Source of the DNA: Polytrichum commune
Lineage: Eukaryota; Streptophyta; Polytrichopsida; Polytrichales; Polytrichaceae
Reading direction: 5' to 3'
Assembly: GCA_950295325.1 (NCBI GenBank)
Contig: OX485806.1
Span: 17,360,001-17,424,000 of the forward strand
Length of the DNA: 64,000 bases
Position 1 is the first letter of the stretch. Every line of letters starts with the position of its first letter. The position numbers and the translations under genes are program-made. Below, one piece after another: positions 13,207-24,998 of the stretch. A model generated the notes under the pieces. That model had not been told where the DNA came from and ran no database searches. It was given only the letters and a program-made list of their open reading frames with translations.

Positions 13207-15590
13207 GCCACATCAGTGGCATTTTTTTGCTATTTAGGTGTGCATTGGTGGTCAATTATTTCCTGTTATGTATCTTGGTACCTTGGTGAAAGTGTCATGT
13301 GTCCATTCATATAATTTTTTTTGTCCAATTCTAATACTAGACGTTCCTTTTACGTGTGGGCGTGATTATATGTATATTTGGACTTGTTTGGTGCCACATG
13401 TAAAGTTGGGCAATTGCTATTCAATACATATTTGGTTCTATTGGTACACACTTGAACGATGAGTGTGAGGAAAAAATTTGGGATCGTTCCGATTGATTCT
13501 TGTTGTCCTTTTCATTCCTTGATCTTAAGGTGAACAATTAAGACAACACTCCTGAATGTCCTTTAAGGAATCAAAAGGATATCTTAGATGACCCTATTCC
13601 TTCTAAATTAACTTTGTTAGTGTACTCGATATGGAGTATGAAATGTAGGTATGATCCAAAATATGCTTCACAATACAAATCTAAGCATACCAAGCATGTG
13701 AAGTTATCCAAAAAAGTCCGTTTTCCGTTAGACGGCCAAAAGTAGTACCCTAACCGTGAATGGCCCCAACAAGAACTATGGAAACATGTCTATGGAGCAA
13801 ATACCTCCATTTCACAAGGAGTGGGCTAGTGGGCCAAACATACAACATGGAACGTGTTGGCAATACACAAAGGAAACTTTCTTTGAGACATATGTTGATA
13901 TTTCCCTAAAGATTTTCAGATGTGGTTAATGTGTGGTTGTCTATGCTATTGAGGTGTTTGCAACGCATTGAAGATGTCATGGTGGATATGAAGCACTCTC
14001 AAGTTGAAAATCTTAGATTGCGCACGAGGGGATCTCTGGTCTTCTTCAAGGTATGCAATAATCACACAATCACTTGAAGTGAAGTGGAGGATCCATAGTT
14101 CCAACTCCATTGTTGTAGCAATTTGCAATTTATGTATTATCACCAAATTGTGCTCTAAGATTTATAGTTGGCTCTCATATATGTGTGTGCAAGAGTAGGG
14201 GTCCTAAATCCCTCCTACAAAGGGATGCATATTGCAACCCCCGCAATGTAATTGATGCCCTACCCACTAGTATGTGTGGGCAGGGCATGAGTAGACTTCC
14301 TCATTTCACATCAACAATTGATTAGGCTAGGTACCCTATAAGCACACTTCAATAAATTAATTAAAAAGGGACCAAAAACACTCACAATGGTTTTTTGGGG
14401 ATTATGAAGGTGAGAATCTAGAGTAGTTTGTAATCACTCAAAAAGTTGCCCCGGAAGGCTGTCAAAACATGCATCTTTGTTAAGAGGACTCTTATTTGTA
14501 GCATATTCGATCTTACATTTGAGTGGTGTGTGGTTAGGTGTAGATATGAGAGTGGACCCCCAAAAAAACATGTCTACAAAAGATATTGGACTACCTGCTC
14601 AATATTTGTCAACCATTCTAAACTCAATAATCAAGATAATTAGGGTTTCTTTTTTTTTTAGGGGGAGGGGGGAGGCGCTACTTAATCGTTTTATAACTCC
14701 TGCATTTGGAATTTTGAAAACAACAACAACATGGAAGATCGATTCTTTTGATAGATTGTTACAAACATCTCAAAACACATTCACATATCAAAGAAATACA
14801 CTAACTTTGAAATCCAAGATCATATTCTTGGCAAACAACAAACTAACCATTTTGGACATATTTACTTTAGTGGTCATTTGAATGCCATGCGCCTAGATGT
14901 GATGACATTGGTAATTTTATTTTTTATGCGACCTACGTTACTAGAGTTTGGTAGGAGGAGTTGAATGAAATTTTGGCATTATGTTCTTGAAGAAGCACGC
15001 TCCAATGAGTGAAGCAGAGAGTCTTAATAGATGGATGGGTATTTTTGAAAGTTGTTTGAAAAGTTGAAGGACTTAGTCCTTAAACTGGAGGTGGCATGCA
15101 GTCCGTATTTGAATTTCGATTTTGGTTTTGCCTCTCATGCATCTATGTTATGTTATCATTGTGTTGACTCTTCTTACTCCTTTTCATAGTTGTCAGCAGT
15201 CAGTTCAAGGGGCAACACCATTTAATACATGACTTTGTATTCTGAACAGATAACCAAAGTGACTCCCTAACAGCCTTGCATTCTGGGCCCAAAAGCACAT
15301 CACACAAACAAATCTCACTTTGTTAGTAGCACAAATATATCCTAGTCACTTTAGATCGAGTACATGTATGAGAGAAAATTAAAGCATCTTACGTAATATT
15401 TGAGCAATTGTGGATTAAACAGTTTAAACAGCTGTGATTGATGTCAAATTATTCTCCTTTAAAGTTTGCGTAAGAGTAATTGCTTGCTACAGATTTCCTT
15501 TCATGTTTTGACCATAAGCTTTTCCTTTCGGTGTCGCAATCCAAACAAAGCAAACTAAAACCCATCACAACCACAACACAAGTATACTAA
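13207..15590. other. intergenic DNA with a dispersed-repeat copy
   Basis: No gene is recognised. About 14440-14650 aligns by eye with 42440-42600 (shared blocks around AAACATGTCT, ATTGGACTA and TTTGTCAAC), so this is a copy of a dispersed repeat of unknown class. The 134-codon open frame at 14477-14881 lies across that repeat and is not credible as a gene. Confidence 0.45.
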
Positions 15591-15965
15591 GGGCCGCTTC
15601 ACACTATGGCCGAAGGTCGAGAGGCCATCGATTTCCACCAATCAGATTGCAAGAAACCAAGAATTTGGCCTCTCCACCCTTCACACTAGAGGCCAAAGTC
15701 CAAAGGTTGTCGCAATTTAAAATACCTGCATGGCGATGTTTTTTGACCAAGGCGACGGACTCTCGAAGGAAGTTTGGATCAGATAGGAATGGAAACCCAA
15801 ACTATGGCCGAGAGGCTCTTAATTTTTTTTCATGAAAAATAAAAAACTGACAACATCTTGGCCGTTAGATTGGAGGGCTTGTTTTGGGTAGGGAACAAAG
15901 TGGGATGCTCCTTCTTCCTTCTTCCTTTGGGCTTGGCCTTTGGGGGCTTCACACTATGCCCGCCC
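15591..15965. mobile_element. Tourist-like element, 375 bp, TAA target duplication
   Basis: The segment is bounded by TAA at 15588-15590 and 15966-15968, matching the 3-bp TWA duplication of Tourist/PIF-Harbinger elements. It begins GGGCCGCTTCACACTATGG and ends GGCTTCACACTATGCCCGCCC. The CTTCACACTA core is therefore in the same orientation at both ends rather than inverted, and a third copy lies inside (near 15690). Only the outermost GGGC/GCCC bases pair as an inverted repeat. The same family is represented at 6515-7582, 20764, 24887-24998 and 28013-28125. Confidence 0.65.
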
Positions 15966-16044
15966 TAAGGCTCCAATGCCTATATTTTATTGGCTATTTT
16001 CAGCCATTTCTTTGGACTCTCAACATGGTGTGAAGCAACCCTAA

Positions 16045-16202
16045 TAGCCCACCCACACTTACTGATGCATGCCACCAATGAATGGTTCCTTCCAACAGGG
16101 GCCACTTTTGGAGTCGGTTTGGTTAGTGAGAGCCACTGGATGTAACCAGTGTTGGTACTCACCGTTCACTGGTGGGGCACACAAGCAAGTGTGGATGGGC
16201 CA
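16045..16202. mobile_element. Tourist-like MITE, TAGCCC family, copy 1 (158 bp)
   Basis: TAA at 16042-16044 and at 16203-16205 flanks an element starting TAGCCCACCCACACTTACTG and ending, read inverted, TGGCCCATCCACACTTGC. The inverted similarity extends about 50-60 bp into each side through a CACCAATGAA/CACCAGTGAA block. There is no coding capacity. Length and ends match the copy at 22031-22193. Confidence 0.75.
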
Positions 16203-16442
16203 TAAATCACACCCACGTAATTTCTTCTTTGAACAATTAAATCCAAAGTGATCTTTGCAGACAGACAAGGGCGAGTGAATGGATGATTTAGATTGCATAC
16301 ATAATAAACCTTTGATACTTGTGGTGATGGGTTTTGCTGATTGATCGATCTATAGAGGCATGACATGATTAACTCTCTATCTAACTCCTGAACTAATTAT
16401 GGGACATGTTAAACATGCTCTATGTATGTATGTTGTCATCGG

Positions 16443-16535
16443 GGCTGGGGCGAACCAACCCGTACCTCGGTTTCTTGGAGGCAAGGGTTTAGGCATCCAA
16501 CAAAGAACGAATGTATGGGTTGGTTCGCCCAAACC
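16443..16535. mobile_element. miniature TIR element, 93 bp, 10-bp target duplication
   Basis: The 10-mer TTGTCATCGG is repeated exactly at 16433-16442 and 16536-16545. Between the copies, the ends GGCTGGGGCGAACCAACCC and, inverted, GGTTTGGGCGAACCAACCC form terminal inverted repeats of about 23 bp with three mismatches. A 9-10 bp duplication with short inverted ends suggests a Mutator-like origin, although hAT elements (8 bp) cannot be fully excluded. The exact duplication argues for a fairly recent insertion. The interior is about 47 bp and codes for nothing. Confidence 0.75.
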
Positions 16536-16545
16536 TTGTCATCGG

Positions 16546-17823
16546 ATGTTCAAGAAGGCAATTGGGCCGCTTTTACTTTCACCCACCACTACCTTAAATA
16601 ATTTAGTCTGGGCATTAGGTAAGGTGGGAAGCAGCCACCTCAGCCTCATATGGGGTTGTGTCATGTGTCCACGTGTCGTCCACCTAGGACGCATAGCCCT
16701 ATCCATACCCTAGAAAGCCCAAAAGGATGATTCTTGGATTTTCTCGCTTTTCCATTTCAGTTGGGAGTCACAACACCTAAGTTAGGCCAGTCTACTAGGC
16801 ACGGCTACACAGACAACAAGACCTTTATTATGCAGTGGATCATTTCGGTGTCAAACTAAATAATAATAAAGAAGTTACCTTCTTTCTCATGGCCCAATTT
16901 CAGGGATGGATTCTCACTCTAAAACCCTAAAAACTAGGGTTGGTTGCTGCATGACCGTCTTCCTTTGAGGTAGGTCAGGGTTTAAGGGCACGGTCAAGCC
17001 TGGGATATACACAATCAGATCTTCAAAGTAACATATATATCTATATATATATGCCGGTGCAGTCGTAGAAGTTGAGCAAACAATATATTATTACTTCTAA
17101 GTTAACTCTTGAGAGACCAAGCTTGATCACCAAATGGGCTGACTAGCTAGCTTGCGGGATTTTCAACACTCTGAGCGAGATATATGCCCGCCATTTAGGA
17201 TGGATTAGGTCAGGCTTTTGAGCAGCCAGTCTAGTAGTTGGGGGTGGGCTAAGCATGTGTGCGGCTGAATATATAGATAGATTTAGGCGGCCGTCCTCGC
17301 CTCCTAAGTATATATGTTTGTGCATTCTTAAAGTGTCTGGCATGGGGATTGATTACAAGTAGTTTGCACACGAAGGAAAGTCCGAGTTCGTAATATGAAA
17401 GGCCAGAGAGAGCACGGCACACGAGGCCGCTCATTTTGGAAGAGAAGGAGCATTGGCTAGATAACTATTTGAGTGACGAAGCCACGTAAATAAATATGGA
17501 TGACTATACGAATGATATCATCCAAATTTATACACATTGAGCAAAAGTTAGCGACCTCAGTCCGTTTTTTGATTGTCACCGATATTTCAAGTTATTTCAT
17601 TCATAAATAGCATGAAACAATGACGAAATGTACCCGTCTTTTGATTTTAGAATTAAAAACGGTTGGTGCATAGCATGGGTAGAAATCGTTGGATGAGGTT
17701 CGCCAATCTAGTGCTTCTTCTTCAAAACTGAAGTAGGGAAAACAATGTTGTTATTTAGAGGCTATTGCATACCGACGATTTGTCTTTCACTTCCTAATTC
17801 TTGCGGTTGTTGGCTGGGGGACT
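16546..17823. other. intergenic DNA, nothing recognised
   Basis: No gene, RNA or transposon end was recognised. A short TA-rich microsatellite lies at about 17031-17053. Open frames are short and overlap on opposite strands. Confidence 0.5.
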
Positions 17824-18045
17824 TTGTTTCTCAACACCTACCATGGGGGGTATGGTAAAATCATGGGCCACTGTAGATTTATGATTGATTCATCTTGATT
17901 TAAACTCACTAGATTAAGTTGGGGTTTCCTTAATCTTTAATTAAAGCGTTAATTTTGGTAAAATAAGAACTCCTCGGACTCTGCATAGCCTTAGCCTATC
18001 ATTGTTTTCACCCTCCCTTTGGTAATTAGGTCCTACGAAACATCA
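17824..18045. mobile_element. MITE, ACACCTACC family, copy 1 (about 222 bp)
   Basis: The left end TTTCTCAACACCTACCATGG and the right end, read inverted, TTTCGTAGGACCTAATTACC begin inverted repeats of about 38 bp that pass through a G-rich block into GGTAAAAT/GGTGAAAAC. The same architecture, at about 203 bp and in the opposite orientation, lies at 33202-33404, and partial copies cluster at 20.2-21.3 kb. No clear target duplication is visible, so the superfamily is left open. Confidence 0.6.
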
Positions 18046-19560
18046 CTCCTAGTTGGAGTAAGCAACTACATACCATGAGAGAGGGTAAAAACAGAAAGAG
18101 GCACTTTTTAACATGGAAGTTTTATTTATTTATGGTTTGATTGACTTCTAGAAAGGGGTTTCTATCATGATTTAGTCTAATGGGATCCAAGAGATTCTAC
18201 AACGGAGGGCACACTTTCCAACTACACTTCTCCATCGTACACTAGTTGTGCGGAAACAATTGACGTGGGCCGCTCTAATTGTCTACTTGAGGTTCAAGAC
18301 CTAGGTTTTCCCCCTCAATGTGCCTTCAGCCTTTTGACCAATGCCTTACATCAAACAAAATGGTCACTTTACATCAAAAGTAGCACAATAAAATATCCAC
18401 CCACATCAATATCAATGTGGCCCAAAATAACATTAACCTAGATATTTGACATGGCCTGAAAGTCCACTTGGCTTAAATTTCTCCTTACAATAATTAATGT
18501 GGGTTCCGCAAAATTATTGTGGCCCACACAAATGGGACTATTTAATGTAGTTGCTAAGAACCAAAAATCCATGTTGCTACCATTGTGGCATGGCATCAAT
18601 CAAGAAATTCGCATGTTATTTATCTTATTAAAAGATCCTCCTAATTGTTGTTGTTGTTGTTGTTGTCGTCGTTGTTTTTTATTTTATTTTATTTTATTTT
18701 TTTGGGTTTTGGGTGAGAATATGGATTCCCACAAATTGGCCTAAAACTAAAGACACCCACTCGATACAATATTTATTTTCCCTCCATTTCCACTTTTCCA
18801 ATGATATGTACACTAAACAATCACACAAATTTTCTAGTCAAGGTGGAAACAATGTGGGTCCAAGACCCCGTGTCTTCCTCTAAGTCTTCATGAAGATTTA
18901 TGACCAACTCCATACATGAACGAAAATAATTAACCTACATTAAAAGAAGCACAAAAATAAATAATCACGCACATTAATTTCCTAGGAAAACCAATATTGT
19001 TGCCCATGCATGCTTTGAAAATTACTTGAGCCACATTAATTCGCATTATGAGAATTATCATGGTCTCTAGAAAATTACAATGGCCCACAATCATAGGACT
19101 TTTCCATCTACTTGTCATGAAACTTGAGCCCCATTCATCATGAACATGACCGAATCCTTTATGCTCTTAACGTAACTTACATGTTAGGCATAGCTGCACT
19201 GTTGCTAGCACCATGACAATTCCCATCAATCGATTATGGAGAATGTGGTAAACCCATCCCCCCCCCCCCTAAAAAAAAAAAAAGATAGAGAGAGACTCCC
19301 ACCATTTCATACCAGTCTAGGTTCCACCAGACCAATCAAATTTTTGTAACCCCAATTGAAATATGAAAATACATATGTACTATACTATATATATATATAT
19401 ATATATATTGCATTTTCACCTTCCTTCATGTGTAGCATTGATGAATTCACTTCAGAGAGAGCGAACTATTGCACACATCTCTCCATACAACTCCACCTAG
19501 CTAGAGCCCCCTATTTCCCTCCTATTCACCATGTCATAAAGGGGCCGTAAAGGACACAAC
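18046..19560. other. intergenic DNA with an imperfect duplication and microsatellites
   Basis: No gene is recognised. Segments near 18490-18560 and 19060-19110 share an AAATTA.TGTGGCCCACA-like block, suggesting an old direct duplication about 560 bp apart. A TTG run (18644-18674) leads into TTTTA units, a 12-C run followed by 13 A lies at 19258-19282, and a TA microsatellite lies at 19384-19409. Confidence 0.4.
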
Positions 19561-20110
19561 AAGGAACATAAAATACCGTTGCAACCAAGGCTTGTTGGTC
19601 GCCGTAACTCATCCCATGTATGGCCCCCATGCTAGGGTCACGCCGGTTCCCACCAATCGGGACGCAGCGGCATGAAAGGCTATGCTTCTCGGTCGGTCGG
19701 TCGGTCGGTCCCTCTCCCCCTCCCCCTCCCCGGGGCCGAATGGGACCCTTTCTTTCTTTATTTCCTTCTTTCTTTCACTGCACCCAAGCTGGGCTTGAAT
19801 GTGACTGGAGGTGTTGGCGCGTGCACGGCCATTGAGATCGAGGATCCGAGGGCCCACGTTGGGCTCCGTCGTGCAAGGCCGAATGGCCGACCCGACCGCC
19901 TCCTCAACCCCACTTGCATTGCTTGGCATGGCATTGGGCAACATGAACTTGGCCAAGGCCCAATGGCCGGGGGCGGGAGGGATATGGGAATCGTGGGGAT
20001 CCTTTTGTTTATTTGTTTGCACTTTCCGGTCGTCCACTAGAAAGAATTACTACGTCCTACCTTGCGCCCTAGGTTATATACCTACTCGATTCCGAAGGGG
20101 TGACTAGTGT
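19560..20110. other. GC-rich island with overlapping unrecognised open frames
   Basis: This half kilobase is clearly richer in G and C than its surroundings and includes a GGTC tetranucleotide run at 19691-19710 followed by C-rich sequence. Open frames of 98-142 codons overlap in several frames on both strands, as expected when GC content lowers stop-codon frequency. None shows a recognisable domain or signal peptide. A CpG-rich promoter or first exon of a neighbouring gene would be an alternative, but no downstream coding supports it. Confidence 0.35.
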
Positions 20111-20169
20111 AGAGTAATCCCCTCTAGGTTGTTCGTTATTCCATTCTTATTTGAGCTCTAAGTGGTTTA

Positions 20170-20760
20170 GGGATTTTGAAGTATTCAAATGTTTTCACCT
20201 TCACAAGTGGATCGGGGGTTCAAGGGTAGCTTTGACCTCAATGTCGGGGCTACTTTACGATAACAATTCCAAGGCTCTATGATAGAAATTGTTGTTTTCA
20301 CCCTCCCTTTCAGTGGGTGTAGCGAACATTTACCCATTTGTGTGGGTTCCATTTCACGACATGTACGAGGGGGATTAAAAACCTTTTGCCTTTTCGGGTT
20401 TGTTGGTGATTCATCTCAATTTAAGTTCATTAAATCAATTGGGGTTTGTGACCCAGGTTTAGGGGTAATTTGTCTACAAACCGTCAATGACGGGTTTTAC
20501 AATACTAATCATCGTTTTCATCTCCCTCTCTCTCTCGCTTCACCCCAACCCTTGGTAGGTGGCACAAAACTTTGCCCTACGAAGGGGGGGGGGTTAAAAA
20601 CATGTCCCCCATCAAGTATGTTGTTAATTCTCGTAAATTTGGTCCCACTATACTTAATTGGGGTCTTTTGCCATGAGAGGTTACACCTAAATGATCTCGG
20701 TTCCCAACACCTACATAGGGGTGGTCTAGGTTCCTAACACCTACTGAAAGGTCATAGTAC
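20170..20760. mobile_element. cluster of ACACCTACC-family MITE copies
   Basis: Motifs of the MITE at 17824-18045 recur several times. TTTTCACCCTCCCTTTC at about 20296 is a right end. About 20347-20575 reads like a complete but diverged copy with TTAAAAACC near the left and ACCCTTGGTAGGTGGCAC at the right. About 20560-20745 looks like a third copy ending GGTTCCCAACACCTAC. The interiors share CATCTCAATTTAAGTTCA-like sequence with copy 1. Nested or tandem insertion is likely, and exact boundaries are not resolved. Confidence 0.45.
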
Positions 20761-20763
20761 TAA

Positions 20764-21123
20764 GGGTTGGTTTAGACTATAGTGAAGAAGTGCACTGATC
20801 GGTCAAGAATCTAAGCCCAAGACAAGGTTATTTGAGGCAATGGTTGGTATGGTGGACAACATAAGTCTTTTTTAGATTTTAAAAAACCCAAGATGGAGTA
20901 CTCCGGAGGTATGTCTTGTCCCAGGGTTTCAGGTTGCCTGAGAAACTTGACCTTTGGAGAATTCCCTTAGCAAAGTTTGTTGCCATGTTGGCAACCATGT
21001 CATTTCTCATTTATGCTTGAAGTTCTCCACTAGAGAAGCCTTGGTTGTATTGTAAAATTTTGGGTTGGTAAAGAATCCATTTTGTAGCCAATCATACATT
21101 AGTTTAATGGTGAATTCACCCTA
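20764..21123. mobile_element. degenerate Tourist-like element related to the 6.5-kb element
   Basis: After TAA at 20761-20763 the left end GGGTTGGTTTAGACTATAGTG resembles GGGCCGCTTTACACTACGGTG of the 6515 element. The next 80 bp align with it through GGTCAAGAAT, CCAAGACA and TTATTTGAGGCAA. Further in, GTTGCCATGTTGGCAACCATG parallels the inner part of that element. The right end is decayed and is placed near GGTGAATTCACC by alignment only. Confidence 0.5.
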
Positions 21124-21275
21124 ATTTGACCTCGTTTGGTTAGTTCATGTCTTTGATCCTGAATGAAATGTCCGTTTGGCTTAAAAAATAAATCCTTGGA
21201 CTCTGCATTGCAATTAATGTTTTCACCCTCCCCCTTGGTAGGTACTACGAAACATCACCCTTGAATGAGCACAAG
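21124..21275. mobile_element. partial ACACCTACC-family MITE (right part)
   Basis: The segment CTTGGACTCTGCATTGC to CACCCTCCCCCTTGGTAGG, followed by TACGAAACATCACCC, aligns closely with the right half of the MITE at 17824-18045 (CTCGGACTCTGCATAGCC and TACGAAACATCACTCC). The left end cannot be placed, so this is a partial or strongly diverged copy. Confidence 0.5.
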
Positions 21276-21778
21276 AAGTCCCAGATTTGTCCAACGTGGG
21301 CGATACTTGGGTGAAATGAACCATGGATAAGTTAAAGCCAATATGAATAACTTTTTTTTTTCTTTTTTTACTATACTTGTTTTTAGAGGGTCTTGGTAGT
21401 ATCTATGGGGCTCGGTTCAAGAGCAAAACATCTATCTAGACCTGGCTAGGCCACATACTAATGTTAAAGTTAGTAGTGGAAGCGGTGGCACTACGCTTTG
21501 GAAGTAATACCAAGCCCGCAATAGGGCTAGTCGTTACTCCTTGGTAATAAAAAGAAGTTTCTCTTAATAGGGAGAGTTCAACTCTCTTTGAAATACACTA
21601 CTACCAGTAAGGATATGTCGTCCTACTCATAGTAACCTCACTGGATGTAACATACTGCAATTTTGCCAATGCATACAAGACAAAAACTTCCATCAAGGTG
21701 GGAAACTCTCTTACTAGTGTGGACCAATCGTTGGTCCTAGTGTGGACATGGTATAAGTATAATAATGGGTTGACCTCA

Positions 21779-21831
21779 TAAATAGATAGATAGATAAATA
21801 GATAAATAGATAAATAGATAGATAGATAGAG
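21779..21831. repeat. TAGA/TAAA tetranucleotide microsatellite
   Basis: About thirteen units of GATA interspersed with variant AATA units form an uninterrupted simple repeat. The apparent protein on the reverse strand across it is an artefact of the repeat. Confidence 0.9.
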
Positions 21832-22030
21832 TTGCTCCATACCTTTTCCTACTCTTGTGGCCCATCAAGCCCACCCTAGGTATCCCCCCCCCTGACCTCC
21901 CATTGGCTCTCCTTGAAAGGTAAAGTATTGCCATATTGATGGGTAGCAATAAACGGTAAGTAGATCACAATAATTACCATTGTGAGGATACTTATTGCAT
22001 TGTAGTAGGTTGTCATCACTTGATTACTTA

Positions 22031-22193
22031 TAGCATGCCCACACTTTATTGGTGCGGGCGACCAGTGAATGGCTCCTACTAGCAAGGGCCACTGTTACCT
22101 CGGGTTTCGCCAATGTTAGCCACTAGAAGTAACCGTTGTTGGTAAGAATTGTTCATTGGTGGCATATATGCACCAGTAAGTGTGGGCGGGCTA
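22031..22193. mobile_element. Tourist-like MITE, TAGCCC family, copy 2 (163 bp)
   Basis: TTA at 22028-22030 and 22194-22196 flanks an element that begins TAGCATGCCCACACTTTATTG and ends, read inverted, TAGCCCGCCCACACTTACTG. The inverted similarity continues inward through CACCAATGAA/GACCAGTGAA. Size, ends and TWA duplication match the copy at 16045-16202, which supports a PIF/Harbinger (Tourist) assignment. Confidence 0.8.
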
Positions 22194-22276
22194 TTAATCA
22201 ACAACTTGAAATTCACGAGTCCAGCTTGGAGATTGACGATTTAGCAAGGCCTTCAATTACGGGGCTAACTAGCTAA

Positions 22277-22400
22277 TAGCAACCCCACACATGCAAGTGG
22301 CGATGGTCAGTGACTGCCTCCCACCAACATGGGTCACTCATTGGACCTTTCTTGCAGTGCCATCGACTGAATGCATGTAACAAATGGATTTTATAATCGT
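22277..22400. mobile_element. Tourist-like MITE, TAGCCC family, partial copy 3
   Basis: TAA at 22274-22276 is followed by TAGCAACCCCACACATGC and, further in, by a CCACCAACATGGGTCACTCATTGG-like block of this family (cited only by its positions, 22320-22345). No matching right end or second TAA was found at the expected distance, so the copy is truncated or rearranged and its right boundary is a guess. Confidence 0.4.
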
Positions 22401-22570
22401 TTGTTGGGCCCCAACCCGCGAATGGACGAACTGAACAAGAAAGACATACATGCATGTTTTCCGGAATACGTTGCTTTCTTATTACAATATGTAAGTTTTT
22501 GAAGCTACACTACTACAGTTTGCATTGAACGCCACCAATTCTAATTGTCTTGCTCAAATACGAATTGTAA

Positions 22571-22708
22571 ACCGCCCGTGGAGTGTCACCAACACTAAAT
22601 GTAGACGTTACATTGCTTGCCGTCCCTTGTAACAACTTTGGACACTGTAGATTTCCAATGTAGGTTGTTTACTAGTGGCCCACGCCAGTAAGTGTGGTGA
22701 CATGGCTA
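22571..22708. mobile_element. Tourist-like MITE, TAGCCC family, copy 4 (about 138 bp)
   Basis: The right end, read inverted, starts TAGCCATGTCACCACACTTA and continues CTGGCGTGGGCCACTAG, matching the family, and TAA follows at 22709-22711. The left end is weaker: TAA at 22568-22570 is followed by ACCGCCCGTGGAGTGTCACC, which resembles the family end with several substitutions. Confidence 0.5.
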
Positions 22709-22711
22709 TAA

Positions 22712-24886
22712 GCTGATGTGGCAAGACCCCAATCCTACAACATCCACATGGTGGGGACTTATGGTGGTTTGGGAGTTTGGGACTGTTGTGGGCAGTGTCA
22801 AATTCACTTTGGATGGGTTCTAAAAATAACATTTAAAAAATATTTTTTCCCAAAAAAAGAAATGGTACAAATATCAGTTACATTATGTCATATATGACAT
22901 GTGAATATAAGCATAATGCAATCAAACCACTAATACCCAATCAAAATATCAATCTTGAAGTGCTTGATTCACCTGCATACATTAATTCATCAACCACAAA
23001 ATTTAGAATGGGGCGTACTGAAAAGATGACAATCGACAACAACAAAACAGATAATTGACGAACATTGAAGGCATAATTTGTCAAGACCCTATTGTTTCCA
23101 AGTGCAACCAGTCACATGTCGACATCTTTCGGGGTTTTTTTTTTCTCATTTTTTTTCTAATTTTTTACCAACATTGTAAGAAACTTATTTATACCTCTTG
23201 CGGGACGGGTGTTTTCATTTTCAAACCGGTTTTGGGACATGTTGTTTTTTCTTTAACCTTTCCATGAACGGGTTGGTTTAGAAATCACCGGTTTTGAGAC
23301 GGGTTGCAACTTTTTGTTGCCTTTCAATTCAAGGTTTTTGGGCCAAAACTTTGTGAAAAATGAGCCCTGGTTGTGGGGAGCCTCTTGGGAGCTAGAGACA
23401 TGCTTTTAGAACGCACTCTTCACCACACCCACAAACTGACTGGGTCCACATTGGGATTGGGTGGATCCGTTTGGCCACTGCCCTGGCGGCCTCGAGTGTG
23501 TGGAAGGCTCGTTTCTTGGGATCATCATCGGCTTCTTCTTCTTCTTCTTCTTCTCCTCCGGCTAACCTAACCTTTGTTTAATTGTGGCCCTGGTTTGAAG
23601 TGACTCGATCATTCGACTCGCTCTCCATGGACCAACCGGTGCCTCACCTCCCACACTCCTAAATTTCTTTCCAAAATTGATGTCAACCGGGGGACTTCAA
23701 GTGCAGGCGGCGCTTGATCGTGCGTGCGTGTCATGCAGCTGCTATTTGGAGGGGGCGTTTGGAAGTGACTCGTGATGAGGAGCCAACCCTTTCTCCGAAC
23801 AGAGCCACTCGAAAGGATGATCAAAGTGCCTCAGGAGTCTTGCCAAATTTGGCAAGGATGAATGGAACAAGGCTTGGGTGCATGACAATTGACATATCGT
23901 TAGGGTTAGGTTCCGTGTAGGCCACTTGTCCACTAGAATCTGGTGGGCAAGCGTCCTGCATGGAAACAACTCACCCTTAAGATTGTCGATACCTCCATCA
24001 TTGACACCGTTTTGAAACAGTGTTGGAGGGACTCTCAACTTCTCACTCAAACTGATGCTACTCAAGACTTGGCCGAGTGCACTAGAATCATAGACAATAG
24101 AAGCAAAGCAACTAAGGTTGAATCCGCCTGTGACTTCGAAGAGATCCTACGCAACGGGTGCAATGCCATGTATTGGCGTACGGGCCTTGGAAACAACATG
24201 GCTTGGGAATTGTAAGAGTGGACTTGCAATTGAGAGAAGTTGGGTCTTATTGAACGGGGTGCGTTGTTGACTGCACCACCAAACTTGGCTATGCTATTGA
24301 CCTTTAACGCCACAATCAAGGAAAGCAAACTCTTACAGTGGATGGGACAAAATGGGGCTCACATTACAAAGAATGTTTTTGGTCACATTGACGTTCCCAA
24401 CTTCATCACCAATGATTAAACCTCTTAATGAGATTATAGTAAGGCCTTTGAATGTAGATCGATGAATGAACAACTTGATCTGTATGTACATGTGCATCTT
24501 AGTAGAAGCTTGAGGAAAATTTATGGCCATCACCCATACCAAACATGTGAATGACGGACTAAACTAGAAACGCTCACATGAAGTTTGGGCATGATTTTCA
24601 ACTATTGTTGGTGGTAGAGTGGGCATTTCATACCACTCTTGGTCGGGAGGCCATGGTCCACTTGGGTTGGGGCATGAGCTGAGGTTATGGTCTAAGTGAG
24701 ACCGGTGAAGACAAACGAGGGGCATTGCAAAGGGGAGTTTTGTAACTTCTTATTAGTGGCGATGCCCAATAAGATCCAACCTCATCAAAGTTGGTTAATT
24801 TGCCGCACCATCAGCACATGGAGTCTGCAAGGCCAATGCAATATGCCAAACGTTTACTTATGCTCATCACGAGACCGAGCAACTAA
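22712..24886. other. unassigned DNA with open frames on both strands (23.4-24.5 kb)
   Basis: From 23373 to about 24560 the base composition is more balanced and several open frames of 65-107 codons occur (for example 23943-24215 forward and 23742-24065 reverse). The forward frame at 23943 reads somewhat protein-like, but I recognise no domain and the frames do not join into an exon series with clear splice sites. A decayed gene or element is possible. A CTT microsatellite lies at 23532-23555. Confidence 0.25.
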
Positions 24887-24998
24887 GGACCACTTTACAC
24901 TAGAGCTTGAGGGCCCTTGACCGGTGATATACAAATCATACGATTGGTCGAGAAGTTGAAGACGGTTTGAGTGCACTTCACACTAGACCCTTGGGGCC
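24887..24998. mobile_element. Tourist-like mini element, 112 bp, TAA duplication
   Basis: TAA at 24884-24886 and 24999-25001 bounds a segment starting GGACCACTTTACACTAGAGC and ending GCACTTCACACTAGACCC followed by TTGGGGCC. As at 15591-15965, the CACTTYACACTAGA block is in direct rather than inverted orientation at the two ends, and only the outermost GG.CC/GGCC bases are inverted. It belongs to the same CTTCACACTA group. Confidence 0.6.

Noticed and set aside
19609-20040. 142-codon reverse and 122-codon forward frames
   Set aside because: They overlap each other in a GC-rich island where stops are rare, and neither contains a domain or a credible start context.
21601-21840. Reverse frame rich in YLSI repeats resembling a low-complexity protein
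   Set aside because: It is the translation of the GATA/TAAA microsatellite.
23223-23232. A further AACCGGTT octamer as part of a regulatory cluster
   Set aside because: It is an isolated exact copy, and one occurrence per window is expected by chance.
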